DNA of 64,000 nt from Moheibacter sediminis. GTDB lineage: Bacteria > Bacteroidota > Bacteroidia > Flavobacteriales > Weeksellaceae. The translations under genes were made by a program, and so were the position numbers. Shown piece by piece: positions 18,172 to 32,547 of the stretch. Position 1 is the first letter of the stretch. Every line of letters starts with the position of its first letter. The DNA lies in assembly GCF_900176425.1 (NCBI RefSeq), contig NZ_FWXS01000009.1, positions 64,001 to 128,000 of the forward strand. The letters run 5' to 3'. Below the pieces are notes generated by a model, which saw only the letters and a list, made by a program, of their open reading frames with translations, ran no database searches and was not told where the DNA came from.

Positions 18172-20016
18172 TTATTTCAATTCTATAATTAAAGCCGTTT
18201 TCCCTTTGATTTCCAATTCATTATTCAAATTAAATTCTTTGTCAGAAAGGATGTCTTTTCCTGATTTATGATTTTGAATTCCTTCCGAAAATCTTTTTAA
18301 ATCTAATTTTTGCGCTTTTTGGTTATTATTCAAAACTATCATCACACGTTGATTTTCATCATGTCTGAAATAAACATAAACATTTTCTTGAGGAACATAG
18401 TGCAAGGTTTTTCCTTTGTGAATGGCAGAATTTCCTTTTCTCCAATTCAATAATTTTTTGGTAAAATCGAAATATGCTTTTTGTTCAGTCGTTCTTCCGG
18501 ATTCGGTGAAAGCATTATTTTTATCGCCTTGCCATCCGCCCGGAAAATCACGTCTGATGTCGCCATCGCCTTTGCTCTTGTCGCCTTTCATTCCGATTTC
18601 AGAACCGTAATAAATCTGAGGAATTCCGCGAACGGTCATGATCAAACTCAAAGCCAATTTGTAATCTTCGATGTTCGGATAAATTTCATTGAAACGGCTT
18701 GTGTCATGATTTTCAGCAAAAACCATGATGTTGTCGATGTCCGGATACAAAAAGTCATTCGTGAAATTTTCATAAACTTTGATCATTCCTTTGTCCCAGC
18801 TGGGTTCTTCTTTGAAAATAGTCCCGATTGCATCGTGTAAAGTAAAATCCATAACAGAGGGCAAATGAGAATTGAATCCTTGAATCGCGCCAATCTTACT
18901 GTCTTTCTGCCAATAAGCCATTTGTGCTTGGTCATGCATCCAGATTTCGCCAACTATGTTGAAATTTGGATATTCATTCATAATTCGTTTTGTCCACTCC
19001 GCAATTCCTTCTTTGTCATTGTACGAATAAGTATCGACGCGCAATCCATCCAAATTTGCATATTCAATCCACCAAATCGCATTTTGAACCATGTAATTTA
19101 GAACCAAAGGATTTTTCTGATTCATGTCCGGCATGGTGGTATCAAACCATCCATCCATGCAACCTTCAGCGTCAATTTTAGCAGCATTTCCATCGAATTG
19201 TGTGGTCATTCTGTAATTGCTTCTTTGGAATCCGTTTTCTCCATTTTCCCAATAATGAATCCAGTCTTTTGAAGGTAAATCTTTGATAATCCAATGTTTG
19301 GAACCCCAATGATTGGTTACATAATCTTTCACTAGTTTCATTTCACGTTTGTGAAGTTCATTCGCTAAACGTTTGTAATCCTCATTGGTTCCATATCTTG
19401 GGTCAATTTGATAATAATCACTTTGCGCATAACCATGATAGGAATAAACAGGTTCGTTATCCTCAAACATTGGTGTGCTCCAAATCGTGGTAACTCCCAA
19501 TTCATTGAGATAATCTAAGTTATTGATAATTCCTTGAATGTCCCCACCATGACGGCCATTGGGATTATTTCTATCAACCCCCTCTGAAGAATCATAAGGA
19601 AAATCATTCCGTGTCTTTCCATTTGAAAAACGGTCTGGCATCAATAAATAAAACACGTCGGAACTGTCGAATCCTTTCCTGTCAGCAGAATTATTTTCTC
19701 TTGATTTGAATTCATAATCAAATGATTGAGTAATTTTTTTACCTTTTTTGAAATTCAATTTTACTTTTCCCGGCTGAATTCCTTTAGTATCAATGGTTAC
19801 AAATAAATAATTCGGATTTTCTACTTTCTGAACTTCTTTGATTTGAATGTCTCCGGAAATTTCAGGTTTTAAATCAGATATGTTTTTTCCGTAAACTAAT
19901 AACTGAAGTTCCGTGCTTTTCATTCCGCTCCACCAAAATTCAGGTTCGATTTTTTGAACTTGGGCGAATGAAATGTTTAGGATTAATAAAAGGATGATTG
20001 TATTTAATTTCTTCAT
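18172..20016 (-). CDS. GH13 cyclomaltodextrinase/neopullulanase-like enzyme
   Basis: 614 residues with signal peptide MKKLNTIILLLILNISFAQ. An N-terminal beta domain (about 20-115) of the cyclomaltodextrinase type precedes the GH13 barrel, and a C-terminal beta domain ends the protein. The catalytic triad is Asp in LDGLRVDTYSYND near 327, Glu in VGEIWMHD near 354 and Asp in AENHDTSRF near 436. This architecture matches SusA-like periplasmic enzymes that cut imported maltodextrins. I chose the ATG at 20016, just after the stop of the upstream gene (TAAAATG junction), over one five codons earlier. Confidence 0.92.
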   Translation of the reverse strand: MKKLNTIILLLILNISFAQVQKIEPEFWWSGMKSTELQLLVYGKNISDLKPEISGDIQIKEVQKVENPNYLFVTIDTKGIQPGKVKLNFKKGKKITQSFDYEFKSRENNSADRKGFDSSDVFYLLMPDRFSNGKTRNDFPYDSSEGVDRNNPNGRHGGDIQGIINNLDYLNELGVTTIWSTPMFEDNEPVYSYHGYAQSDYYQIDPRYGTNEDYKRLANELHKREMKLVKDYVTNHWGSKHWIIKDLPSKDWIHYWENGENGFQRSNYRMTTQFDGNAAKIDAEGCMDGWFDTTMPDMNQKNPLVLNYMVQNAIWWIEYANLDGLRVDTYSYNDKEGIAEWTKRIMNEYPNFNIVGEIWMHDQAQMAYWQKDSKIGAIQGFNSHLPSVMDFTLHDAIGTIFKEEPSWDKGMIKVYENFTNDFLYPDIDNIMVFAENHDTSRFNEIYPNIEDYKLALSLIMTVRGIPQIYYGSEIGMKGDKSKGDGDIRRDFPGGWQGDKNNAFTESGRTTEQKAYFDFTKKLLNWRKGNSAIHKGKTLHYVPQENVYVYFRHDENQRVMIVLNNNQKAQKLDLKRFSEGIQNHKSGKDILSDKEFNLNNELEIKGKTALIIELK

Positions 20017-20017
20017 T

Positions 20018-24491
<4,474 letters not shown>

Positions 24492-24530
24492 TTTATTTTA
24501 TATTGTAGAAAATAGACGTTCTATATTCTT

Positions 24531-25184
24531 TTAATTATTTTCTAAATTTTGTAAAAACTCGTTTGTGATTTGAGTGAAATCTGTAAAAATATAATCAGCT
24601 TCATTCAAAGTTGCTTTGTCACCGATTCCGATGCTCAACATCCCTGCAATATTTGCAGCTTGAATTCCGGCAACTGCATCTTCAAAAACGACGCATTCGA
24701 GCGGATTTACGTTTACTTTTTGTGCGCCAATGAGGAAAACTTCAGGATCGGGTTTGGCTTTAGAAACGTCATTTCCATCTACAATTGCATCGAAAAATTC
24801 AATCAATCCAACTTTTTGCAAAATCGGTTTTGCATTTTTACTTGCAGAGCCGAGGACAATTTTTCCGTTGATTGATTTGATAAATTTTAATTTCCCCAAA
24901 ACATCAGGCAGGATTTCAGAAGCATCCATTTTGTCGATGTATTTCAAATAATCTTCATTTTTCTGAATTAAAAAACGTTCAAAATCTGAAGTTAAAATTT
25001 CTTTTTTCCCTAATTTCAAAATGATTTCCAGCGAACGAACCCGGCTTACGCCTTTCAACAATTCATTGTGTTCATGCGTGAAATCAATCTCTAATTCATC
25101 TGCTAATTTTTTCCACGCGAGATAATGGTATTTCGCGGTATCGACAATTACACCGTCAAGGTCAAATATATAAGTTGTAATCAT
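24531..25184 (-). CDS. pgmB: beta-phosphoglucomutase
   Basis: HAD-superfamily enzyme of 217 residues that converts beta-glucose-1-phosphate to glucose-6-phosphate. The nucleophile motif FDLDGVIVDTAKYHYLAW at residues 7-24 includes the His and Trp typical of beta-PGM. GSASKNA near 115 and VFEDAVAGIQAA near 168 are HAD motifs II and IV. It takes the product of the adjacent maltose phosphorylase into glycolysis. Its ATG directly follows the MFS transporter stop with no gap. Confidence 0.95.
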   Translation of the reverse strand: MITTYIFDLDGVIVDTAKYHYLAWKKLADELEIDFTHEHNELLKGVSRVRSLEIILKLGKKEILTSDFERFLIQKNEDYLKYIDKMDASEILPDVLGKLKFIKSINGKIVLGSASKNAKPILQKVGLIEFFDAIVDGNDVSKAKPDPEVFLIGAQKVNVNPLECVVFEDAVAGIQAANIAGMLSIGIGDKATLNEADYIFTDFTQITNEFLQNLENN

Positions 25185-26534
25185 TTAATTGGTTTTAACA
25201 GGTTCATCCACATCATTTACCCTAGCCACAAAAAGAGCCGCAATAATTAACGCAATCCCGCTTGTCATTAAGGCATAAATCGGATTTCCACCGTAGAAAT
25301 ATTTCACAATGGGACCGCCGATGATTGCATTTACAATCTGTGGCATACAAATGAAGAAATTGAAAATCCCCATATAAACACCCATTTTTCTTGCAGGAAT
25401 TGAACCTGCCAAAATCGCGTAAGGCATTGATAAAATACTGGCCCAAGCAATTCCAACACCAATCATGGAGATGATTAAATAATTTGGATTATGAATGAAA
25501 TAAATAGAAATCAATCCCAAACCTCCTGCGATTAATGAAATTGTATGCGTTCTTTTTCTTCCTAATCTTTTGGCAATTGCCGGCAGGAAAAATGCATATG
25601 CAGCCGAAACCGCATTGTAAACGCCAAATATGATTCCGACCCAGTCTCCGGCTTTTTGGTAAGTTGCCGAATGGCTGTCATTTAAAGGCAAACCATACAC
25701 GTGGTGTGCAATCGCCGGCGTAGAAAAAACCCACATGCCGAACAGGGCAAACCAAGTAAAAAATTGAACTACCCCGAGCTGTTTCATAGTTTTTGGCATT
25801 TGTCCAAAATCTTTGAAAATTTGGGTAAGATTTGTTTTTTCTTCTACTACCGAAAGTTTTCCCTCTGCTTTGTCAAATGCTTCTAATTCTTGCGGCGAAT
25901 ATTCTTTATTGGTAAATATTGTAATTAAGACCGTTACAATAATTGCAATCGCGCCAATGCAAAATGACAAAATCAAATGCAAAGGAACTTCACCAACGGC
26001 AGCCTCATTTGGAACATTGAACCAATTGCTCAAAACATAAGGCAGCCAAGAACCAATCACAGCGCCCAATCCAATCAAAACGGTTTGCAATGAATAGCCC
26101 AAAGTCCGCTGGTCTGACGGCAGCATATCTGCCACAAATGCGCGCATCGGTTCCATCGCAATGTTAAAGGAGGCATCCATAATCATCAGGAATCCCGCCC
26201 CCATCCAGAGTGCAGGAAGAATTGCAGTAAACGCATCGGCTTGCGGCATCAAAATCAATCCAATGGAAGCTAGTAATGCTCCCAAGAGAAAATAAGGTTT
26301 TCTTCGTCCGAATTTTGACCAGGTATTATCAGAGTAATGTCCGATTATGGGTTGCACAATCAGTCCCATCAAAGGAGCTACAATCCAAAACCATGATAAC
26401 TGATGAATGTCTGCACCAAAATTGCTTAGAATCCGGCTGGCATTTGCATTTTGAAGGGCAAATCCCATTTGTACACCAAGATACCCAAAACTGAGATTCC
26501 AAATTTCGAGAAATCCTAATTTACGCTTTTTCAT
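25185..26534 (-). CDS. MFS maltose/maltodextrin permease
   Basis: 449-residue inner-membrane carrier with twelve hydrophobic segments. The N-terminus SFGYLGVQMGFALQNANASR and the loop GHYSDNTWSKFGRRKPY are typical of the SLC45-like sugar transporters found in Bacteroidetes starch loci, which carry maltose or sucrose with cations. It leads a six-gene minus-strand operon (permease, pgmB, mapA, susB, two GH13 genes). Substrate is inferred from this context. Confidence 0.9.
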   Translation of the reverse strand: MKKRKLGFLEIWNLSFGYLGVQMGFALQNANASRILSNFGADIHQLSWFWIVAPLMGLIVQPIIGHYSDNTWSKFGRRKPYFLLGALLASIGLILMPQADAFTAILPALWMGAGFLMIMDASFNIAMEPMRAFVADMLPSDQRTLGYSLQTVLIGLGAVIGSWLPYVLSNWFNVPNEAAVGEVPLHLILSFCIGAIAIIVTVLITIFTNKEYSPQELEAFDKAEGKLSVVEEKTNLTQIFKDFGQMPKTMKQLGVVQFFTWFALFGMWVFSTPAIAHHVYGLPLNDSHSATYQKAGDWVGIIFGVYNAVSAAYAFFLPAIAKRLGRKRTHTISLIAGGLGLISIYFIHNPNYLIISMIGVGIAWASILSMPYAILAGSIPARKMGVYMGIFNFFICMPQIVNAIIGGPIVKYFYGGNPIYALMTSGIALIIAALFVARVNDVDEPVKTN

Positions 26535-26560
26535 TATCGTAATTTATTGTTTAACAATAC

Positions 26561-26579
26561 GATAAGCGCGCAGCTTATC
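26561..26579. promoter_or_regulatory. inverted repeat upstream of the maltose permease operon
   Basis: GATAAGC-GCGCA-GCTTATC, a 7-bp perfect dyad 27 nt before the permease ATG. A second, 9-bp dyad (AAACTTATA at 26581-26589 and TATAAGTTT at 26609-26617) lies just upstream. A minus-strand TATATTTG (26626-26633) could be the -7 element. These may be a regulator site or a leader hairpin. Neither dyad resembles the 27800 operator. Confidence 0.4.
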
Positions 26580-26682
26580 AAAACTTATAAAAGGGTGAGA
26601 AGTAAAAATATAAGTTTCGATTTGGCAAATATAAAAGATAAATTGATTGCTAACCTGTAAGAATGTTATTTTAACTTTTATT

Positions 26683-27723
26683 TTACTTTGTTGAATCACG
26701 TTCAATCAAATCCGTTTCAATGACAATGGTTTGGTGGTAATCTTCTTGTGTGATTCCTTCGAGTTTGTCGATTAAAAGACGCGCTGCCGTTTCACCGATT
26801 TTGTCGCCGTGCTGGCTTACCGCTGTAAGACTCGGATAAGAATATTTAGGTAAAACCCCATCTGAGAAAGCAATGATGGAAACTTCATCAGGAATTTTAA
26901 TTTCTTTTTTCTTGAAGAAATTGGCAGCCGTGATGGTATAAAACTCATTCACGCCTATTAATCCGTCAATATCCGGATGATACTGCGTCAATTTTTCCAA
27001 TTCATTAAAAATAAATGATTCGATTTCGTCGGATTTTAATACATCTTTTACTTTGATAATGAGTGTTTCATCTACGCTTAAATTATTTTTTTCCAAAGCA
27101 TTTCGGTAGCCTTTCTTCCTCAGATTTCCTACTGAAACGAAATCTTCCGTAGTAACAAAAACAATCTTTTTGCAGCCTGTTTCAATCAGTTTTTCAGTCG
27201 CTTTTTGAGCACCTTTTTCGTCATCTATGATTACTTTGTCACAGTTGATTTCATCTACTTGTCTGTCAAACAATACGATAGGAACGCCTTGTGAAATCGT
27301 TTCTGTAAAATGATGGTAATCTTTGAGTTTGAGCGTTTCCTTGGCAACCGAAAGGATAAATCCGTCAATGCTTCCATTGACAAGTGTCTGCATGTTGATG
27401 ACCTCTTTGGAAAAAGAATCATTAGAAACTGCGATGATGACGTTATAATTACGTTCATTGGCAACACTTTCAATTCCTTGGATTACTTTGGTAAAGAAAT
27501 GATTGACAATTTGCGGAATGATAATGGCGATGGTTTGAGAAGATTTGTTTCTGAGACTCAGTGCGATACTGTTGGGTTTGTAATTGTACATTTTGGCAAA
27601 TGCCTGAATTTTTTCCCGGGTTTCCAGCCCGATTTCTTCGTTGTCCCGAAGGGCTTTTGATACGGTAGAAACTGACACATTTAATTCTTTAGCGATTTGT
27701 TTTAGTGTAACATTTTTTCTCAA
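26683..27723 (-). CDS. LacI-family transcriptional regulator of the sugar locus
   Basis: 346-residue repressor-type protein: an N-terminal LacI helix-turn-helix (VTLKQIAKELNVSVSTVSKA, residues 5-24) and a periplasmic-binding-protein-like sensor domain. The frame begins with TTG at 27723; no in-frame ATG lies near it, and the LacI fold needs nearly all of the N-terminus, so TTG is the probable start. It lies between the two arms of the sugar locus, next to the palindrome at 27800-27817. It most likely senses maltose or a maltodextrin, replacing the SusR regulator of the Bacteroides system. Confidence 0.92.
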   Translation of the reverse strand: MRKNVTLKQIAKELNVSVSTVSKALRDNEEIGLETREKIQAFAKMYNYKPNSIALSLRNKSSQTIAIIIPQIVNHFFTKVIQGIESVANERNYNVIIAVSNDSFSKEVINMQTLVNGSIDGFILSVAKETLKLKDYHHFTETISQGVPIVLFDRQVDEINCDKVIIDDEKGAQKATEKLIETGCKKIVFVTTEDFVSVGNLRKKGYRNALEKNNLSVDETLIIKVKDVLKSDEIESFIFNELEKLTQYHPDIDGLIGVNEFYTITAANFFKKKEIKIPDEVSIIAFSDGVLPKYSYPSLTAVSQHGDKIGETAARLLIDKLEGITQEDYHQTIVIETDLIERDSTK

Positions 27724-27799
27724 AGCGGATTTTATTTAATTAGTATAGCTGTAGTTAAGAAATAATTCGATTTATTAAAGAAATCTTAAAACTTATCAA

Positions 27800-27817
27800 C
27801 ACGAAAACGTTTTCGTG
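27800..27817. promoter_or_regulatory. LacI-type operator palindrome
   Basis: An 18-bp perfect palindrome, CACGAAAACGTTTTCGTG, with the central CG expected for LacI-family sites. It is 77 bp from the lacI start and 99 bp from the susC start, so one bound dimer could control both divergent units. Confidence 0.8.
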
Positions 27818-27916
27818 ACTTTTCGTAGTGTCTTTTATACACTAATGTAAAATCTATTTACATAATTTTAACACCGAGAAGTAAAAATATAACAATTTTT
27901 TACAAATATCTGAGGT

Positions 27917-30886
27917 ATGAAAATATTTAAAAAATTAATGATGGTTTGTATGCTGGTTGTGCCAATCTGGCTCGCTGCACAAACTACAGTGAATGGTGTA
28001 ATATCAGAGCAGGGAACAGGATTTTCTTTATCTGATGTAACGGTTACAAATGAAAGCACGTTGGAAGAAACTTTTGCCGACATGGATGGAAATTTTACCA
28101 TTCAGGCACATAAAGGAGACAGGCTCGTATTTTCATTAGATGGATACGATGATGTAATTGTAAATTACAACAATGAATCATCGGTAAATGTTGTGATGCG
28201 TACAGGTTCAACTTATCAGCTAGACGATGTGGTTGTAATCGGTTATGGAACTACAACGCATAAAGATGCAACAGGTTCGATGGTTGCGGTAACGGAAAAA
28301 GATTTCAACCAAGGTTTAAATACTGCACCTGAGCAATTGTTGACAGGTAAAGTAGCCGGATTGCAAATCAATACAGCTGGAGGAGCGCCCGGCACAGGGT
28401 CTCAAATTAGAATTCGTGGAGGCTCTTCAATAAACGCGTCCAGCGATCCTTTATTTGTAGTTGATGGTGTTCCTATGGACAATGGCACGACTGTAGCAGG
28501 TTCTTCCAACCCGTTGAACTATATTAATCCTAGTGATATAGAATCCATCAGTGTTTTAAAAGACGCATCAGCTACTGCAATCTATGGTGCGCGCGCTTCT
28601 AACGGTGTAATTATCATTACAACAAAAAGAGGTAAAAAAGGAAAAAAATTAGGAATTAACTTCAACAGTACCGTTTCAGTTTCTGAAAGAATGAATCAGG
28701 TAGATGTTCTTTCTGCAGATGAATTCAGAAATGCTGTCATGCAGAGAGGTTCTGAAAGTGTTCAGGCACTTTTAGGAAATTCAAATACCAACTGGCAGGA
28801 TGAAATTTTCAAAACTGCCTTAGGATACGATAATAATTTAGGTATTACAGGAATGATTACAGACAATTTACCTTTCCGAATTTCATTGGGCTACACCAAT
28901 CAAGACGGGATTTTGAAAACAGGTAATTTCGAAAGAACTACGGCTTCAATTAGCTTAACGCCAAGTTTATTTGACAATCACTTGACAATTGACATTAACG
29001 CAAGGGGTTCGTACGAAGAAAACAGATTTGCTGATGCAGGAGCGATTGGAAATGCAATCCGTATGGATCCTACTCAGTCGGTTTATGCTGACAGTGATAG
29101 ATTTGGAGGCTATTGGGAATGGTTGTTGAATGGGGTCCCAAATGTAAATTCCAATCGTAACCCATTAGCTATGCTAATGATGAAACAAGATTTAGCTTAC
29201 GTAAGAAGAAGTGTTGGTAATATCAAATTCGATTACAAAGTTCATGGATTTGAAGATTTGACAGCAACTTTGAATTTAGGATATGATTATTCTGATTCAA
29301 ATGGTAAAAACTTAGTTTCAGATTCTGCTGCTTTGAGTTATGCAGCTGGTGGAATTAACAAAGATTATAAACAAATCAGAAGAAATAATTTGTTCGATTT
29401 CTATTTGAATTATAATAAAGAAATTCCTTCTATAAAAAGTAAAATTGATGTAACTGCAGGTTACTCTTACCAAAGTTTTGATTATGACAATTATGAAATT
29501 AATCAAAATTTTAGAAGAACAAAAGAAAACCCTGAAACTTATTATGACATCAACACTCGTGTATTGATTGGCTTCTTTGGTAGATTAAATTACACATTCA
29601 ACGAAAAATATTTACTGACAGCAACAATAAGAAGAGATGGCTCATCACGTTTTTCTAAAGACACACGTTGGGGATGGTTTCCATCATTGGCTGCCGCTTG
29701 GAATGTCGCAGATGAAAATTTCCTTAAAGATTCAAAAACCGTTTCCAATTTGAAATTGAGATTGGGTTGGGGTATAACTGGTCAAGAGAATTTAGGAGGA
29801 AATCCATATCCTTACCTTCCGATTTATATGTCTTCAACCAACCAATATGCTTATTATCCGATGGGTAATGATAATTTTGTGCCGATTCTTCGTCCTAACA
29901 TTTATGATCCTTATTTGAAATGGGAAGAACAAACCACCTGGAACATCGGTTTAGATTTTGGGTTCTTTAATAACAGAATGTGGGGGTCAGTTGATTTTTA
30001 CAAAAAAATCACAGACGACATGTTGCAGACAGTTGCAGCACCGCTTCCAAACTTAAATAATCAAATTACGACTAACATCGGTTCGATGGAAAATCAAGGG
30101 GTTGAATTAGCTTTAGGCGGAGATATCATACGCACAACAGATTTGACCTGGACTTTGAATGCAAATGCAACTTATAACGAAAACGTAGTAACCAGCATTT
30201 CAGGTGGGGGCAATCAGGATTTTTATACCACCGGAGGAATTTCAGGAGGTATAGGAAACAACGTTCAGGTAATTATGGTAGGTGCTCCGGCCGGGTCTTT
30301 CTATGTTTATGAGCAAGTTTATGATCAAAACGGTTCTCCAATTCAGGGGGCTTATGTAGATAGAAATGGTGATGGAATCATCAATGAAGAAGATTTAAGA
30401 GCTTTCCACTCCGGACGTCCTGACTGGACTTTAGGATTAAATTCAAATCTGACTTATAAAAATTGGGATTTTGGATTCTCTATGAGAGCAAGTTTAGGAA
30501 ACTATAACTATAACAACGTTGCTTCTGACATCGGAACTTATGCGGGGCTGATCGGAACAAACGGCTTCCTTTCAAACGTACAATCTGATGCTTTAGATAC
30601 TGGATTTATTACCAATGAATATTTCTCTGATTACTATGTTCAAAATGCATCTTTCCTTAGAATGGATTACTTGACTTTAGGTTATACTTTCCATAAAGTT
30701 TTTGGAAAAACTGATATTCGTTTCAACGGAACAGTTCAGAATGTATTTGTAATTACAGATTATGATGGTTTAGATCCTGAAATCATTCAGACAAATGCAG
30801 ACCCAAGACAGGCTACAATGGGAATCGATAATAATTTCTATCCTCGTCCGAGAATTTTCTCATTGGGTGTAAACGTAAACTTTTAA
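27917..30886 (+). CDS. susC: SusC-like TonB-dependent outer-membrane transporter
   Basis: 989-residue outer-membrane receptor. After the signal peptide comes a carboxypeptidase-regulatory-like beta domain (about 22-100), the SusC-type TonB box segment DDVVVIGYGT (about 109-118), a plug domain with the SusC hallmark LKDASATAIYGARASNGV (about 214-231) and a beta barrel ending in the usual aromatic terminus GVNVNF. It imports oligosaccharides, by context maltodextrins, with SusD, whose gene starts 19 nt downstream. Confidence 0.96.
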   Translation: MKIFKKLMMVCMLVVPIWLAAQTTVNGVISEQGTGFSLSDVTVTNESTLEETFADMDGNFTIQAHKGDRLVFSLDGYDDVIVNYNNESSVNVVMRTGSTYQLDDVVVIGYGTTTHKDATGSMVAVTEKDFNQGLNTAPEQLLTGKVAGLQINTAGGAPGTGSQIRIRGGSSINASSDPLFVVDGVPMDNGTTVAGSSNPLNYINPSDIESISVLKDASATAIYGARASNGVIIITTKRGKKGKKLGINFNSTVSVSERMNQVDVLSADEFRNAVMQRGSESVQALLGNSNTNWQDEIFKTALGYDNNLGITGMITDNLPFRISLGYTNQDGILKTGNFERTTASISLTPSLFDNHLTIDINARGSYEENRFADAGAIGNAIRMDPTQSVYADSDRFGGYWEWLLNGVPNVNSNRNPLAMLMMKQDLAYVRRSVGNIKFDYKVHGFEDLTATLNLGYDYSDSNGKNLVSDSAALSYAAGGINKDYKQIRRNNLFDFYLNYNKEIPSIKSKIDVTAGYSYQSFDYDNYEINQNFRRTKENPETYYDINTRVLIGFFGRLNYTFNEKYLLTATIRRDGSSRFSKDTRWGWFPSLAAAWNVADENFLKDSKTVSNLKLRLGWGITGQENLGGNPYPYLPIYMSSTNQYAYYPMGNDNFVPILRPNIYDPYLKWEEQTTWNIGLDFGFFNNRMWGSVDFYKKITDDMLQTVAAPLPNLNNQITTNIGSMENQGVELALGGDIIRTTDLTWTLNANATYNENVVTSISGGGNQDFYTTGGISGGIGNNVQVIMVGAPAGSFYVYEQVYDQNGSPIQGAYVDRNGDGIINEEDLRAFHSGRPDWTLGLNSNLTYKNWDFGFSMRASLGNYNYNNVASDIGTYAGLIGTNGFLSNVQSDALDTGFITNEYFSDYYVQNASFLRMDYLTLGYTFHKVFGKTDIRFNGTVQNVFVITDYDGLDPEIIQTNADPRQATMGIDNNFYPRPRIFSLGVNVNF

Positions 30887-30905
30887 TTATTTAAATCAAT
30901 TTAAA

Positions 30906-32528
30906 ATGAAAAATATAAAACCCATATTGTTTTTATTGCTTTCAGGTTTGATCTTTACTTATTCATGTATCGATGATCTGGACGTAGCGGTGGAAGACCC
31001 GGACGAAATCATCGGGGAAAATGCATACCAAAGCTTTGATGATTACACATCAGGTATCGCAAAAGTATATGCAGGTCTGGCTTTGTCTGGACAGCAAGGC
31101 GGAACAGGTCAGGGAGATTTAGGTGGAATTAATGAAGGCTTTGGACAATACCTGCGTGCTTACTGGCAGATGCAGCAATTGCCAACCGATGAAACCAAAA
31201 TCGCTTGGAATGACGGAACGCTTCAGACTTTCAATTTCCAAACCTGGTCGAGTTCAAGTGAATTCGTAAACGCCGGTTACAGCCGTTTTTTATACGAAGT
31301 AGAATTGGCAAATCAGTTTCTGAGAGACTCTCATGATGGTCGTTTGGATGCCATCGGATTAACTCCAGAACAAAGAGCGGTTGTTTATCAATACCGTGCA
31401 GAAGCACGTTGGTTGAGAGCATTAGGTTATTACCATGCTTTGGATTTATTTGGAAATGTTCCATTCAAAACTGAAAATGACCCCGTCGGAAGTTTTTATC
31501 CGCCACAATATACCCGTACGCAATTATTTGAATTTGTAGAATCTGAATTGTTGGCGATCGAATCAGAAATGCTTGATGCACGTTCTGCCCCTTACGGACG
31601 TGTTGACAAAGGAGGTGTCTGGGCTTTGCTCGCAAAAATGTACCTGAACGCAGAAGTTTACATCGGTCAGCCAAAATATGCTGAAACAGTTGTCTATTGT
31701 GAGAAAATTATGAATGCCGGATATTCATTGGCAAATAATTATGAGAATTTATTCCGTTCTGATAATCATGTTGGAGAGGCAAAAAATGAAATAATATTTG
31801 CGATTCCTTATGATGCTAACTACACGCAAACCGATGGAGGCACAACTTTCATCATCAATGCTTCTATAGGTGGAGATGCAAGTCCGGCAGAATTAGGTGT
31901 GCCAGGTGGTGGATGGGGAGGAATACGCACAACCAAAAACCTGGTTTATCTTTTTGCTCCAGACGGAAACGTAAATAACGTAAACGATACAAGAGGAAAA
32001 GCTTATTCAGCAGGAAATGGGATTTTCTTTACCGATGGACAAACTTTAGAAATCAACGAAATTGGTCAGTACAAACAGGGCTATGGTGTATTTAAATTTA
32101 AAAATATTGATTCAGATGGTACACCAGGAGCTAATGGTGAAAACAACACATTCCAGTCAAGCGTAGATTATCCGTTGTTCAGATTAGGAGATGTTTATTT
32201 AATGTGGACAGAAGCGAAACTGAAAACAGGAGGTGCAGATGCGACTTATGTAAATATGTTAAGAACGCGTGCCAATGCAGCAACCGTTTCTGCCGGACAA
32301 ATCAACGATCAGTTCATCTTGGACGAAAGAGGAAGAGAGTTGTACTGGGAAGCAACCCGTAGAACCGATTTAATTCGTTTTGGTCAATTTACAGGCGGAA
32401 GTTATTTATGGCCTTGGAAAGGACAAAATCCTCAAGGTACTTCAACTGATGCCAGATATAATTTGTTTCCAATTCCTGTTTCAGACTTGGCAGCAAATCC
32501 AAATCTGACTCAAAATCCTGGTTATTAA
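30906..32528 (+). CDS. susD: SusD/RagB nutrient-binding lipoprotein
   Basis: 540-residue surface lipoprotein (lipobox IFTYSC, then acidic residues IDDLD suited to surface export). TPR-like helical segments and the C-terminal RagB/SusD signature are present: FQSSVDYPLFRLGDVYLMW, and ERGRELYWEATRRTDLIRFG near residue 475. It forms the hinged lid over the SusC barrel and binds the glycan. It is the second gene of the susCDE operon. Confidence 0.96.
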   Translation: MKNIKPILFLLLSGLIFTYSCIDDLDVAVEDPDEIIGENAYQSFDDYTSGIAKVYAGLALSGQQGGTGQGDLGGINEGFGQYLRAYWQMQQLPTDETKIAWNDGTLQTFNFQTWSSSSEFVNAGYSRFLYEVELANQFLRDSHDGRLDAIGLTPEQRAVVYQYRAEARWLRALGYYHALDLFGNVPFKTENDPVGSFYPPQYTRTQLFEFVESELLAIESEMLDARSAPYGRVDKGGVWALLAKMYLNAEVYIGQPKYAETVVYCEKIMNAGYSLANNYENLFRSDNHVGEAKNEIIFAIPYDANYTQTDGGTTFIINASIGGDASPAELGVPGGGWGGIRTTKNLVYLFAPDGNVNNVNDTRGKAYSAGNGIFFTDGQTLEINEIGQYKQGYGVFKFKNIDSDGTPGANGENNTFQSSVDYPLFRLGDVYLMWTEAKLKTGGADATYVNMLRTRANAATVSAGQINDQFILDERGRELYWEATRRTDLIRFGQFTGGSYLWPWKGQNPQGTSTDARYNLFPIPVSDLAANPNLTQNPGY

Positions 32529-32547
32529 TCATTAAACATTAATTGTT

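Noticed and set aside
18172-18610. Plus-strand frames opposite the GH13 gene
   Set aside because: Short shadows of a gene whose catalytic triad and flanking domains are complete on the minus strand.
24502-24520. Second LacI operator before the maltose phosphorylase gene
   Set aside because: The TAGACGTTCTA sequence is only an imperfect dyad and does not match the 27800 palindrome.
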